Assembly (NCBI RefSeq): GCF_000721235.1
Contig: NZ_JOFH01000027.1
Coordinates: 62,001 to 126,000 of the forward strand
Source of the DNA: Streptomyces olivaceus
GTDB lineage: Bacteria; Actinomycetota; Actinomycetes; Streptomycetales; Streptomycetaceae
Reading direction: 5' to 3'
Length of the DNA stretch: 64,000 nt
In this document: positions 30,701-37,353 of the stretch, piece by piece
Layout: every line of letters begins with the position of its first letter
How positions within the stretch are numbered: position 1 is the stretch's first letter
Program-made: the position numbers and the translations under genes
The notes under the pieces: model-generated
Databases searched by the model: none
What the model was told of the DNA's origin: nothing
What the model saw: the letters and a program-made list of their open reading frames with translations, nothing else

Positions 30701-32266
30701 GGTGAGGCCGCGCGTGCCGTCGTCGACGGCACGCGCGTCGGGCGTCTCCCGCGCCAGCCGGGCCAGCACCTCGGGCAGGGTCGGCTCGGGCACGTCGGCG
30801 TGCTCGGTGGACCCGGCGTGCTCGGTGGGCGCGGTGGCGGGGCCCGGGCGTCCGTCCACTCCGCCGTCCACGGGGGCGTCGGTTCTCGGTGCCGGTATTC
30901 GGGACCGCTCGCGCGGCCCGGTTCCCAGGGCCAGTACCCGGTCCCGCTCCTCCGGCCCGGTCAGCTCCAGGGCGCTGAGCGGCCGGTCCGGGTCCGCGGC
31001 GAACTCCTCCGTCAGCCGCAGGATCCGCTCCAGGTGTCCGGCGGCCGAAGTCCCGTCGTACAGCGCCGCGTTGGCCAGAACGTCGACGCGGGCACCGGCA
31101 CCGCCCGGGGCCGGGTGCACGGCCAGTGTGAGGTCCTCCACCGGGCCGAGCGAGAGGTTGTGCAGGGTGCCGGTCGCCGGTCCGAACCGCAGGTTCTCGT
31201 CGAAGGCCAGCATGTTCACCGCCGGGCCCACGAGGGAGTCGCCCCGACCCAGGCCCAGCTCCCGGCGCAGTTCCTCGACGGGGAACCGCTGGTGCCGCAG
31301 GGCACCGCGCATCGCCGTCGTGACCTGTCGCAGCAGGTCCCGTACGGGGACCGCCGGGTCCAGGCGCAGTCTCAGCGGCACGATCTGGGACGTCATCCCC
31401 GGCGTCCGCCGTGCGATCCGGCTCCGCCGACCGGTCACCGGCATGCCGAGCAGCAGGTCGTGGGCGCCGCGCATCCGGTGGGTGTAGGCGGCCGTACCGG
31501 CGACGAACAGCGCGGGCCACGCCACCCGGCCCTGCCGGGCGCCCTCCCGCAGCCGCCGCCACCGTGCCGGGTCCAGCGCGACCGAACGCCGCAGCACCTC
31601 CGTGCCGGGCGGCCCCGTGCGGTCCGTGAGCCGCTCGGCGTGGGGTGCGCCGGCCAGCGACTCGCGCCAGTAGGCCCCGTCCTCGGCGTACTCGGCCGAC
31701 CGCGCGTACTGCCGGGCGTCCGCCACCAGCGGTTCGAGCGGCAGCGGCTCGGCGGTGACCTCCTCACCGGTGGCGAGGAGACCGTACGTCGTGGCGATCC
31801 GGCCGAGCGCCGCAGCGGCGCCGTAGCCGTCCAGCACCAGGTGATGGGTGCGCAGGTACAGCAGGTGACGCGACGTCGAGAGCCGGTACAGCACGAGGGC
31901 CGTCACCGGGCCCCGCGTGACGTCGACGGGCGTGGCGAGGTCCTGGAGCATCGCCCGGTGGGCGTCCGCTTCGCCGTTCGCACTCGCGGACAGATCGACG
32001 AGAGGCACGTCGAGGGCCATGCCGTCGTGGACACGCTGACCGGCCGTTCCGCCGTCCGGAGCGTCGGTGATCGTCGTACGGAGCGCCTCGGTCTCCCGCG
32101 CCACGGAGGCGACTGCCCGGCGCAGCGTGGTGAGGTCCAACTCCCCCTCGATGTCGACGTATTCGGCGATCAGGAACCCGGCGTCCAGCGGGCGCGACTG
32201 GTGCGCGAACCACAAGGACTCCTGCGCCGGGGTCAGCGGCAGTCCGACGGCGCTCCGCTCAGTCAT
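21710..32266 (-). CDS. three-module nonribosomal peptide synthetase, C-A-T-C-A-T-C-A-T-TE
   Basis: A 3518-residue assembly line. Domains: C1 8-430 (HHLVLDGYG at 141), A1 495-1004, T1 with Ser1050, C2 1110-1545 (HHIVTDGWS at 1241), A2 1590-2075, T2 with Ser2124, C3 2180-2615 (HHIAADGWS at 2310), A3 2645-3157, T3 with Ser3206, TE 3260-3518 (GWSFGG Ser3343, Asp3370, His3495). No epimerase, methyltransferase or cyclisation domain is present. All catalytic motifs look intact. C1 has the DGYG ending and overall N-terminal pattern of EntF/DhbF starter-accepting domains, so an acyl group is probably donated in trans. My manual pocket reading is DAWEAGFVDK for A1 and DAWEAGLVDK for A2 and A3; Glu at 278 with Asp at 331 is also seen in Orn/Dab pockets, so a basic amino acid is possible but unproven. 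ATG 32266 begins the C1 domain; an upstream GTG (32362) adds only Arg/Gly-rich residues. Confidence 0.93.
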   Translation of the reverse strand: MTERSAVGLPLTPAQESLWFAHQSRPLDAGFLIAEYVDIEGELDLTTLRRAVASVARETEALRTTITDAPDGGTAGQRVHDGMALDVPLVDLSASANGEADAHRAMLQDLATPVDVTRGPVTALVLYRLSTSRHLLYLRTHHLVLDGYGAAAALGRIATTYGLLATGEEVTAEPLPLEPLVADARQYARSAEYAEDGAYWRESLAGAPHAERLTDRTGPPGTEVLRRSVALDPARWRRLREGARQGRVAWPALFVAGTAAYTHRMRGAHDLLLGMPVTGRRSRIARRTPGMTSQIVPLRLRLDPAVPVRDLLRQVTTAMRGALRHQRFPVEELRRELGLGRGDSLVGPAVNMLAFDENLRFGPATGTLHNLSLGPVEDLTLAVHPAPGGAGARVDVLANAALYDGTSAAGHLERILRLTEEFAADPDRPLSALELTGPEERDRVLALGTGPRERSRIPAPRTDAPVDGGVDGRPGPATAPTEHAGSTEHADVPEPTLPEVLARLARETPDARAVDDGTRGLTFAELDRAVDAAASALRADGAGPGTTVAVALPRSVDTVVAPLAVLRSGAVYLPVDVTYPAERIAHLLADAAPVVLLCAPGGPVAGMAPAGTAVRSLSRSGTTAPGAPFDVPRAEDAAYLFYTSGSTGRPKGVLVEHRSISNLLAHHRRESHASAESAGGRRLRVALTASTSFDASWDPLLWMLGGHHLHIADDTTRRDPEALVAFLRAERIDVIETTPSFLGQLLAAGLTAETPTADGADGAPVHRPTVIALGGEPVGDELWQRLSSQPGLLAYNFYGPTETTVDAVTARVRGTDPVIGRPVRGARAYLLDTALRLLPYGATGELYLAGEGVARGYTGRPGPTADRFLADPFGEPGSRMYRTGDLARWHENGSLEFAGRSDTQIKIRGQRVETGEIEAALAALPGIAQAAVALHADGPADETLAAYLVPTPDEAGDGVRRDRRRVRDALAASLPAYMVPAAYAATDRLPLTPNGKLDTAALPRATAVSTGPKSPPRTATERAVCAAVADLLGLADVGRDDDFFSLGGHSLLATGLLADLAGRTGVRLPVRALFEAPTVAGLAARVDAGRRSAGPEDPPGGRAVAERPARLPLSAAQHRLWLLEHMGEGGDRYHIPVAVRLDGDLDVPALRAAFSDLLARHESLRTVYPQDAEGPHQVVLPAGDCGVELRTAPVLPDGRPEDVPAPRFELAERPPVHAVLVPTAEPAGDGPGSYLLLLTLHHIVTDGWSMGPLVHDLCAAYRARTGGHAPRWQPLPAQYADYALRQRARLGDREDPGSLAARQLAASRAALEGLPPELPLPHDRPRPERATARGGRVPVRLDAADHRALGALAREAGVSPFMVLHGVLATLLHRLGGGDDIVVGTPVAGRDEEEFHDVVGFFVNTLVLRVGVGGDPAFRELLDRVRETDLSAYGRQDLPFEQLVEALAPPRSLSRHPLFQVMLALNNTPAPRLDLPGVHAEPLRSGRTTAKFDLTWDFTETHDAHGRPDGLTGEVEYSAELFDESTVRRFAGHFVRLLRSVLRSPDARLGALGMLTEDQRLAALDTGARDDSAERGDELVHSVCDVLETQAAVTPDRTAVAEGRRTVSFGELATGLRDTARLLAAAGVRPGDRVAVALPRSARQIAAVFGVLRAGAVYVPLDPAHPAARNARILESARPALLLTERERAAALPASRTPTLYLDEAPDAAPAAEALPADGPRGADPAYVLYTSGSTGRPKGVVVEHRALANLLRHHGRHLIEPAERANNGRPLRVALTAAATFDASWDPLLWMVAGHELHLVDDASRHDPEALVRILHERRIDVLETTPSFLEQLRVCGLFAPGRPWPRVVALGGEPVHEKLWRELAELSGVSVWNLYGPTETTVDSVIAPVTAGTGPAIGHAVTGMRARVLDSRLGPTPPGVTGELYLAGAGVARGYDGATGLTADRFLADPYGPAGSRMYRTGDLVRRRPDHSLVFVGRTDSQVKVRGFRVETGEVEAALTAHPAVRRAVVTVRQAEGGGRLVAWAVPETCARPTPAGLRAFLGDRLPAYMTPSHLALVPEIPLTAHGKTDFGRLPDPAPALAEQGERPRTPQEEILCALFAECLGTDSVGRDADFFALGGHSLLATRVVNRVRSAFGAEIPVRALFEDPTPAGLARHLDGAAHGRPSLHARADRPAELPLSFAQRRLWFLNRMRPDDASYNLPMAVSLCGRLDVAALHGALGDVEARHESLRTVFREAADRSGTPVQRVLSPGAARPALTVTPSTPDQVAGLLREAARAGFDLGGDLPLRAELLRTGADEHVLLLTVHHIAADGWSMGPLAQDLAAAYAARVAGRAPDWTPLPVQYADYALWQRDLLGGHDDPDSVYARQLAYWRGALADAPTETALPADRLRPDAGSGLGGSVPLPLSGSDGRRLAELARREGASTFMALHAVLAALLDRYGAGDDVVVGSPVAGRTDEALAGLVGFFVNTLALRVRTDGDPDFRALLERARETDLAAYAHQDLPFESLVEHLAPPRSPARHPLFQVMLSLNNAGRPALDLPGLHAEVRGVDTDAAKFDLSFSFSEQSGDGELTGQLEFARDLFDTATAQGLADSFVRLLRLVVADPDSPLSRHDPLDASRLAGPLGHGNGPQAAPRHPTVVAGFAATAAAARSSDIAVRCGAQALSFAELARDGARLAHLLRGRGVAADRTVAVLLPRSTGSLTALLGVLAAGGAYAPLDDALPPARVAAVLSDARPAVVLATAATADRIPDGPWQTVLLDSPGTWAELAALPAEFPDGAAPGPRDAAYVVHTSGSTGRPKGVVVEHRSLAQLAEHHRRTLFDPARAATGRHRLRVALTASLSFDAAWDPVLWMLDGHELLVVDNDTRRDPAALVRAVREERVDVLETTPSHAAALLDAGLCAEGSPGHRPAVLALGGEDVPPGLWRRLREVPGLTVWNLYGPTEATVDTLYARLDRGDRPELGEPVAGTSCYVLDRLLRPAAPNTTGELYLAGASLARGYLGRPAETAARFVPDPFGPPGGRMYRTGDLVRRTADGRLEFRGRADGQVKVRGFRVEPGEIVTALEAQPGVRRAAVALRPVGSGAAHGTEQLVAYVVPGDGPGASGGPAAPDRDALRAALAAELPGYMVPAAFVVLDALPLTASGKLDAGALPAPRGEHLAHAAGRAPSGPREDLLCALFAETLDVERCWSDDDFFTLGGHSLLAARLLARVREATGVELGIRELFEAPTPAGLAAALTAREAEAGTGAGPGADLACLLPLRSGGSLPPLFCVHPAGGLAWPYAGLLQHVADRPVYGLQTPNLDGTEHFPDSIEAMAAYYVDQLRTVQPHGPYRLLGWSFGGNVVQEIAVRLQEAGEEVALLSIMDAFPVPPADGLEDAGHDVVFRALLTALGVDLSAWDADAPLDAAVVRDALRESGSPLGALEPAAIETMVGNFADQARLMRRHVPRTFRGDVLFFRATEEDPASGLVPPLWDPYVDGALVVHDVPCGHAQMLRPDARAVVGPVLDAALRAT

Positions 32267-32608
32267 GTGTCCGCCCCCGTGCCGAACCGATGCGTGCCGA
32301 CACCGTCGACCACCCCTCCCGATCTCACCTCGACCGGTGCGGCCGCGAATATCTCGCCGCACCGTCTCTCATGGGTGATCCGCTACGCATGGGGCCTGTG
32401 GATTGGTGTGTGATGCAAGACACGCTTTGTTACTAGTGCGTAGCACGTCCTTTTCGTGCGCATGTCAGCGATGGTCGCGGGTCGGCACGGTGTGAGCGGG
32501 AGTCGCACACCCATCCGGAGCGGGGGAGGGCTACGGATCACCCTGGTAAGGCAGGCATGGTGAGCGGTTCGCCCGCCGCCGAACCGAGTTGCAGAGGAGC
32601 GTCTTCGG
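32267..32608. other. intergenic region between the divergent NRPS and the small secreted protein
   Basis: About 340 bases that must hold both promoters. A short inverted repeat GTGC-GTA-GCAC lies at 32436-32446 in an A/T-richer stretch. I see no convincing IdeR/DmdR iron box (the closest stretch, GGTAAGGCAGGC, lacks the second arm), so no support for iron control of the NRPS comes from here. No further gene is apparent. Confidence 0.5.
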
Positions 32609-32938
32609 ATGCAGCGTGCAGGATTGGCCAAGTCGCTCGGCGGCATAGCCGTGGCAGGCGGCGCGATGGTTCTGACCCTCACCGGCGCCACGGCCGCGTC
32701 GGCCTTCGGCGGGCCGGCGGCGCCGGCGGCGGGGAAGTCGGACAGCACCTGGGCCCGGCAGGTGGTCCCCGTCGAGCGGTCCGCCTCCGGCGCGGGCGGC
32801 TACCGCGGGACCCAGGGCTTCAACCTGTGCCTGCTCTCCCGCTGTTCCATCGGCTCCGGCGACACGAGCGGCGGCGGGATCGGGCTGGTGCAGGGCGGCA
32901 ACCTCTGCCTGCTCTCGTCCTGCGAGGTCCGGCCCTGA
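32609..32938 (+). CDS. small secreted protein with a duplicated NLCLLSxC motif
   Basis: Function unknown. The 109-residue product has a clear Sec signal (hydrophobic GGIAVAGGAMVLTLTG, cleavage near ASA-FGG at about residue 32), then a Gly/Ala/Ser-rich low-complexity part. Near the end, two copies of a short unit follow: GFNLCLLSRCSIGSG and GGNLCLLSSCEV. Each has two cysteines spaced by four residues, so two small disulfide loops are possible in the mature chain. GAGGAG lies about ten bases before ATG 32609. It stands alone between the divergent NRPS and a strong terminator. It could be a structural surface peptide; nothing in the sequence ties it to the NRPS. Confidence 0.7.
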   Translation: MQRAGLAKSLGGIAVAGGAMVLTLTGATAASAFGGPAAPAAGKSDSTWARQVVPVERSASGAGGYRGTQGFNLCLLSRCSIGSGDTSGGGIGLVQGGNLCLLSSCEVRP

Positions 32939-32979
32939 CGGGGAGACCCTGACGCGTAGGCCCTGACGCGCAGGCGAGT

Positions 32980-33011
32980 GGGGCGGCAGCCGTACGACCG
33001 GCTGCCGCCCC
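32980..33011. terminator. strong bidirectional hairpin terminator
   Basis: GGGGCGGCAGCCG and CGGCTGCCGCCCC form a perfect 13-bp stem with a 6-base loop. It lies between the convergent ends of the small secreted gene (32938) and the ABM monooxygenase gene (33050), so it can end both transcripts. Confidence 0.75.
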
Positions 33012-33049
33012 CTCTCTCGCGACTCTCGCGACTGTCGCCCTCGCCCGCG

Positions 33050-33379
33050 TCAGCCCGCGTCGACCTCCATCTCGCCGAGCAGCGACCAGTCGTCCTGCGG
33101 CACGTTGGCGTTGACGATCCTGGGGGTCGCCGCGAGGTGGGGCGGCAGCGTCCGCCGGGCCGCCTGGAAGTGGGCCGAGCCCACGTGGGCCGCGCCGGCC
33201 TCGTCGTCCCGGAAGGCTTCCACCAGGACGTACTCGGTCGGGTCGTCGAGGCTGCGGGACCAGTCGAACCACAGGCACCCCGGTTCGGCCCGCGTCGCGC
33301 GGGTGAACTCCTCCACCACCTGCGGCCATTGGTCGGCATGCTCGGGGAGGACACGGAACTTCGCGGTGATGAAGATCAA
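33050..33379 (-). CDS. antibiotic-biosynthesis-monooxygenase (ABM) fold protein
   Basis: A 109-residue ferredoxin-like single-domain protein of the YgiN/ABM family, usually a dimer acting as a cofactor-free quinol monooxygenase. It opens with IFITAKFRVLPEHADQW, followed by EPGCLWFDWSRSLDDP and YVLVEAFRDDEAGAAHVGSAHFQA, the typical order. TTG 33379 is chosen since GAAGGAAG lies just upstream and the ABM strand starts right there; a longer frame (ATG 33442) overlaps the ADH gene end. It is the last gene of the SDR-amidohydrolase-DUF59-ADH operon. The substrate is unknown. Confidence 0.78.
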   Translation of the reverse strand: MIFITAKFRVLPEHADQWPQVVEEFTRATRAEPGCLWFDWSRSLDDPTEYVLVEAFRDDEAGAAHVGSAHFQAARRTLPPHLAATPRIVNANVPQDDWSLLGEMEVDAG

Positions 33380-33431
33380 GGCCTTGCTTCCTTCGCTGTA
33401 CGTGCTTCGGGGTCCGTCACCCGGTGCCGGG

Positions 33432-34457
33432 TCACGGGACAAGGATCGCGCGGCCCCGGATGCGGCCGCCGTCCAGGTCGTCCAGGGCGTCCTGGAAACG
33501 GTCGAGAGGGTACTTGGCGGTGTGCAGGCGCACGCGGCCCCGCGCCGCGAGGACCATCAGCTCGCACAGGTCGTTGTAGGAGCCGACGAGGTTGCCGATG
33601 AAGTTGATCTCGGCGGAGATGATGTCGATGGTCGGGACGTCGATGTTCTCGCCGTAGCCGACCACGTGGTAGTCACCGGCCTGGCGCAGCATGCCGACAC
33701 CGTCCTTGGTGGAGCCGCCCTCGCCGACGAAGTCGATCACCGCCTCCGCGCCGTGCCCGCCGGTCAGCTCGCGCACCCGCTCCACCTGGCCGCCGTCGGC
33801 GAGGACACCGTGGTCGGCCCCGACCGAGACGGCCAGGTCGACCGCGTCGGGGTTGCGGTCGACGACGACGATCTCGGCGGCGGTGAGGGCCCCGAGGACC
33901 TGGATGCCGATGTGCCCGAGACCCCCCGCACCGATCACGACGCAGCGGTCGCCGGGCCGGAGCCGCCGGGCCGCCTTGGCCGCCGCGTGGTACGCCGTCA
34001 GGCCCGCGTCGGCGAGAGCGGCGACGTCCGCCGGTTCGAGGGAGTCGTCGAGCCGCACGACACTGCGCGCGGAGGTCTTCAGGTACTCGGCGTAGCCGCC
34101 AGCCGTGTCGATGCCCGGGAAGAGGTTGTTCTCGCAGTGCACGTCGTCACCGGCCCGGCACGCCCGGCACAGCCCGCAGGTGACCAGCGGATGCACGATG
34201 ACCTTGTCGCCCTCGGACACGTTGGTGACGGCGCTGCCGACCGCGTGGACCCACCCGGCGTTCTCGTGACCGATAGTGTAGGGCAGTTCCACCCCCGACT
34301 TCCCGGCCCACTGCCCCTCCAGGATGTGGATGTCGGTACGGCACACCCCGGCTCCGCCGATCCTGACGATCACGTCGTACGGGCCGGTGACCACGGGGAC
34401 CGGGACCTCGGCCATTTCGAGGTGCTTGCCGTAGCCCACCACCTGGACTGCTTTCAC
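33432..34457 (-). CDS. zinc-dependent NAD(P)-alcohol dehydrogenase
   Basis: Oxidises an alcohol to the aldehyde or ketone in the cytoplasm. The 341-residue medium-chain dehydrogenase shows the catalytic-zinc Cys in GVCRTDIH, GHENAGWV, the structural-zinc cluster CGLCRACRAGDDVHC and the Rossmann motif VIGAGGLGHIGIQV. It matches the AdhA/AdhP type found beside propane-type diiron monooxygenases. Its start overlaps the end of the DUF59 gene by four bases, so translation is coupled. It probably oxidises a secondary or primary alcohol formed in the same pathway (inference from context). Confidence 0.88.
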   Translation of the reverse strand: MKAVQVVGYGKHLEMAEVPVPVVTGPYDVIVRIGGAGVCRTDIHILEGQWAGKSGVELPYTIGHENAGWVHAVGSAVTNVSEGDKVIVHPLVTCGLCRACRAGDDVHCENNLFPGIDTAGGYAEYLKTSARSVVRLDDSLEPADVAALADAGLTAYHAAAKAARRLRPGDRCVVIGAGGLGHIGIQVLGALTAAEIVVVDRNPDAVDLAVSVGADHGVLADGGQVERVRELTGGHGAEAVIDFVGEGGSTKDGVGMLRQAGDYHVVGYGENIDVPTIDIISAEINFIGNLVGSYNDLCELMVLAARGRVRLHTAKYPLDRFQDALDDLDGGRIRGRAILVP

Positions 34458-35245
34458 GAGACGTTCTCCTTCGGTGGAGCGGTGAGCTGGAAGAGGTCGC
34501 CCGCCTGCACGGATTCCCCGCCCTCGGGGAATTCCTCCGGGCGCGCGGACTGGTCGGCCGCGGACCGCGGGTACCGGGTGCGCAGCAGGCCCCGGCAGAA
34601 GTGGGCGTTGCCGTCGATGGAGATGCGCACGGAGCGTGCGAACCGCAGCCGCAGCGGGATCTCCCCGGGCGGGTAGGGCCGGCCGTCGTCGTCCACGAGG
34701 GCCGGGTCGGCAGGGTCGGTGCCGAGCCCGAGGGCGGCGCGGCGGCGCAGCAGGGCCCGGGTGGCGTCGGTGTCCGGCAGGTCGCCGAGGACGACGTCGC
34801 CGAGCTGTTCCTCGGCCAGTTCGGGCCGGGCGCGCAGCAGCGCGGTGAGCGCCCGTTCCATCGCGGCGGTGTGCGCCTTGCGCCGGAAGATGCCCCGCAG
34901 CTCCTCCAGGTCCTGCTCCGCCTCGTGGCCGAACGTGCCGCGGTACCCGGCGTCGGCGGCCAGACCCCGGTTGATCAGGTCGGAGTCGTGGTGGTCGTCG
35001 AGCAGGACCGTGACCTCGCGGGCACCGGGCAGGGCGCCTAGCGCGTCCTTGGAGTCGGAGGCCATGAGGTAGGCGAAGTTCGGCGAGCAGAACGAGGTCG
35101 GCAGCCGCAGGTGCACGGTGACACGGCCGTCCTCGGCGGTCAGCGAGCGCACGAAGCCGAGGTCGGTGATGGGCTCGTCCAGCTCGGGGTCGTACACGGT
35201 GCCGAGCGCGGCGCGCGCCGCCGCCTCCAGTTGCGCGGCCCCCAT
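34454..35245 (-). CDS. DUF59/MIP18-domain iron-sulfur assembly-like protein
   Basis: A 263-residue protein whose first 95 residues are a DUF59/MIP18 domain (YDPELDEPITDLGFVRSL... with a conserved Cys in PTSFCSPNFAYLM). The remaining 165 residues have no motif I recognise. Members of this long type lie next to an amidohydrolase and an alcohol dehydrogenase in propane and related diiron monooxygenase clusters, where a role in metal-centre assembly is suspected. It is one base from the amidohydrolase stop-start junction and overlaps the ADH start. Confidence 0.8.
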   Translation of the reverse strand: MGAAQLEAAARAALGTVYDPELDEPITDLGFVRSLTAEDGRVTVHLRLPTSFCSPNFAYLMASDSKDALGALPGAREVTVLLDDHHDSDLINRGLAADAGYRGTFGHEAEQDLEELRGIFRRKAHTAAMERALTALLRARPELAEEQLGDVVLGDLPDTDATRALLRRRAALGLGTDPADPALVDDDGRPYPPGEIPLRLRFARSVRISIDGNAHFCRGLLRTRYPRSAADQSARPEEFPEGGESVQAGDLFQLTAPPKENVS

Positions 35246-35246
35246 G

Positions 35247-36248
35247 TCACACCACCGCCGGTTCGGCGAGGCCCAGCCCGGCCGGAACCTCGATGTCGTA
35301 CATCGCGGCCGCGTTCAGGCCGAGGATCTTCTTCTTCTGGGCGACGGTGAGCTGCGGGTACTCGCCCGTCATGTCCTCGGGGATCCGGAAGTCGACGAAC
35401 TGCTCGACGATCCACTTCGGCGTCCACAGCGCGTAGTCGCTGGAGAACTGGATGCGGTCCTCGTCCAGCCAGTACAGCAGCTCGCCGATGATCTGCGCGA
35501 AGTAGCGGGGCCGGGTGTGCATGAACGGGATCGCGACGGCGAGGCCCGCGTGCACGTTGGGCTCCTGGGTGGCGATCCAGCAGAAGTCCTCCAGGCGGGG
35601 CAGGCCGCAGTGCTCGACCACGAAGTTCAGGTCGGTGAAGTCGGTGGCCGCCGCGTCGACGTCGGCCACGTCGAAGGCGTCCCGGTCCAGCGGCCGGATC
35701 GTGGGGCCCTTGTGGACGTGGATGTTCTTGATGCCCAGCTCCTGGCAGGCCTCCAGGTAGCGGTACGTCCACTTGTCGCTGAGCTTGTAGCCGCGGGAGT
35801 CGCCCTTCCACTCGGCGGTGTAGAGCTTGACGCCCTTGAGGCCGAAGCGGGCCGCGTCCTCGCGCAGCTGCCTGAGGCCCGCCTCCTCGAAGCGCGGGTC
35901 GAAACAGTGGTTGTAGGTGAGTTTGCCGGGGTGCTCCCGCGTGAGGGCGAAGGCCTCCTCGGTCTGCCCGAACCAGTTGTTGTAGAACGCGGGGAGAGCG
36001 GCCGGCTGGAAGATCGCGTGATCGACGTACCCGTCGGTGAACAGGTCCTTCATCAGCCGCTCGCCGCCCTGGTACAGGAAGTCCTCGTACGGCCAGAGTT
36101 CGGAGGCCGGGCTCAGGTTGCGGTGGTAGTCGTAGAAGCAGTCGATGAACTGCTTGCCGTGGATGTTGCGCTGGTTCTCGGGGCGCGCGTCCCAGAGGGC
36201 GACGTGCGCGTCCACGATGAAGTAGTTCTCGCCGTCCTTGGAATACAT
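35247..36248 (-). CDS. amidohydrolase-family protein (PrmE-region type)
   Basis: A metal-dependent amidohydrolase/decarboxylase-fold protein of 333 residues. It starts with FIVDAHVALWDARPENQRN, where the usual HxH is reduced to DAHVALWD, then has FVVEHCGLPRLEDF and QFSSDYALWTPKWIVEQF with the conserved late Asp. These variations match the subgroup encoded beside monooxygenase genes. GAGGAG precedes ATG 36248. Its neighbours (SDR, DUF59, ADH) indicate one operon. Whether it hydrolyses a substrate or assists enzyme maturation is not known to me. Confidence 0.78.
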   Translation of the reverse strand: MYSKDGENYFIVDAHVALWDARPENQRNIHGKQFIDCFYDYHRNLSPASELWPYEDFLYQGGERLMKDLFTDGYVDHAIFQPAALPAFYNNWFGQTEEAFALTREHPGKLTYNHCFDPRFEEAGLRQLREDAARFGLKGVKLYTAEWKGDSRGYKLSDKWTYRYLEACQELGIKNIHVHKGPTIRPLDRDAFDVADVDAAATDFTDLNFVVEHCGLPRLEDFCWIATQEPNVHAGLAVAIPFMHTRPRYFAQIIGELLYWLDEDRIQFSSDYALWTPKWIVEQFVDFRIPEDMTGEYPQLTVAQKKKILGLNAAAMYDIEVPAGLGLAEPAVV

Positions 36249-36330
36249 CGGTTACTCCTCGGTGCCGCTCGACGGTACAAATGGGAGAGGCGACGGTGTC
36301 GCTCAGGAGGGGAAGGCCCGGCGGCGCGGG

Positions 36331-37128
36331 TCAGGCGAACTGGATGCCGCCGTCGATCATCACCGACTGGCCGGTCATGTAGTCCGAGTCCCGCGAGGCC
36401 AGGTAGGAGACGAAGGACGCGACGTCGGCGGGCTCCTCGACCCGGCCGAGCGCGATCGCCTCCGCGTGCTTCTTGATGGCCTGGCCCTTCTGGATGCCCG
36501 CCTCCTCGGCCAGCCGCTCGTCGATCAGGTCCCACATGTCGGTGCCGACGATGCCCGGGCAGTACGCGTTGACCGTGATGCCGTACCGCGCCCACTCCAT
36601 CGCCGCGGCCTGCGTCAGCCCGCGTACGCCCCACTTGGACGCCGAGTAGGTGCCCAGCAGCGCGAAGGGGCGGTGCGCGACGATCGAGGCGGCACCGATG
36701 ATCTTGCCGCCGCCGCCCTGGGCGATCATCTGCCGCGCGGCGGCCTGGTAGGAGAGGAAGACACCGCGCAGGTTCACGGCCATGACCTGCTCGAACTCGG
36801 CGAGCTCGGTCTCCAGCAGCGGGGTCACCCGGGCGATACCGGCGTTGGCCACGTAGACGTCGACCCGGCCGAAGCGGTCGGCCGCCGCCGCGACGAGCGC
36901 GTCGGTCTGCTCCTTGCTGGTCACGTCCGCGTGCACCGCGAGGGCCCGGCGGCCCGTCTTCTCGATGCCGGCCGCCACCGCGCTCAACTCCTCGGCCATG
37001 CCGGGGAGGTCGGCGACGACCACGTCGAGACCGTCCTCGGCCAGCCGCTCCGCGATGCCGCGGCCGATGCCGCGGGCCGCGCCGGTGACGACGGCGATCC
37101 GGGGGGTGGCGTTGTCGACGGAAGTCAT
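36331..37128 (-). CDS. short-chain dehydrogenase/reductase
   Basis: An NAD(P)-dependent oxidoreductase of 265 residues. It has the cofactor loop TGAARGIGRGIAE, the structural NAG (VYVANAGIA) and the active-site YSASK preceded by a Ser about a dozen residues earlier. It resembles acetoin/2,3-butanediol or 3-hydroxyacyl reductases. ATG 37128 has GGAGG seven bases upstream; the longer frame (to 37236) runs into the promoter. First gene of the five-gene operon, divergent from the AcoR-like activator. Confidence 0.87.
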   Translation of the reverse strand: MTSVDNATPRIAVVTGAARGIGRGIAERLAEDGLDVVVADLPGMAEELSAVAAGIEKTGRRALAVHADVTSKEQTDALVAAAADRFGRVDVYVANAGIARVTPLLETELAEFEQVMAVNLRGVFLSYQAAARQMIAQGGGGKIIGAASIVAHRPFALLGTYSASKWGVRGLTQAAAMEWARYGITVNAYCPGIVGTDMWDLIDERLAEEAGIQKGQAIKKHAEAIALGRVEEPADVASFVSYLASRDSDYMTGQSVMIDGGIQFA

Positions 37129-37226
37129 GGGTCCTCCAGTGCTCGACTGCTCGACGGTGAGCGTCCGCACTCTCGTGCGGTGCTGCCCAACAGCGTGCGG
37201 GCGGGGAGAGCCGTCGACTTTTTCAA

Positions 37227-37260
37227 TGTGGAACACACCCGGGCCCGCCCCTGATCAGGG
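37227..37260. promoter_or_regulatory. two inverted repeats between SDR operon and activator gene
   Basis: TGTG-GAA-CACA (37227-37237) and the 12-bp perfect palindrome CCCTGATCAGGG (37249-37260) lie in the 225-base gap between divergent starts. Either may be the binding site of the AcoR/MimR-like activator, whose family recognises short inverted repeats upstream of its target operon. I cannot choose between them from sequence. Confidence 0.35.
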
Positions 37261-37298
37261 CAGGGGGAACGTCGGGGAAAGCCGTACCGAACCACCCG

Positions 37299-37326
37299 TT
37301 GACAGGTGCAAACGCGTTCGTAATAT
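37299..37326 (+). promoter_or_regulatory. probable sigma-70-type promoter of the activator gene
   Basis: A perfect TTGACA (37299-37304) and TAATAT (37321-37326) are separated by 16 bases, about 28 bases before ATG 37354. GGAGG follows at 37345-37349 as the ribosome-binding site. Confidence 0.55.
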
Positions 37327-37353
37327 GGCGGAAACACGCTCATCGGAGGCGCC

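Noticed and set aside
21647..32413. A 3588-codon open frame on the plus strand opposite the NRPS
   Set aside because: The translation is Arg/Gly/Val/His-rich with no domain, and the minus strand encodes an intact multidomain NRPS. Long antisense frames are expected at this GC content.
32540..32570. Possible IdeR/DmdR iron box upstream of the NRPS
   Set aside because: Only one loose half resembling GGTAAGGCAGGC is present; the inverted second arm is missing.
37249..37260. CCCTGATCAGGG as a terminator
   Set aside because: It is between two divergent starts with no gene ending there; an operator is more sensible.
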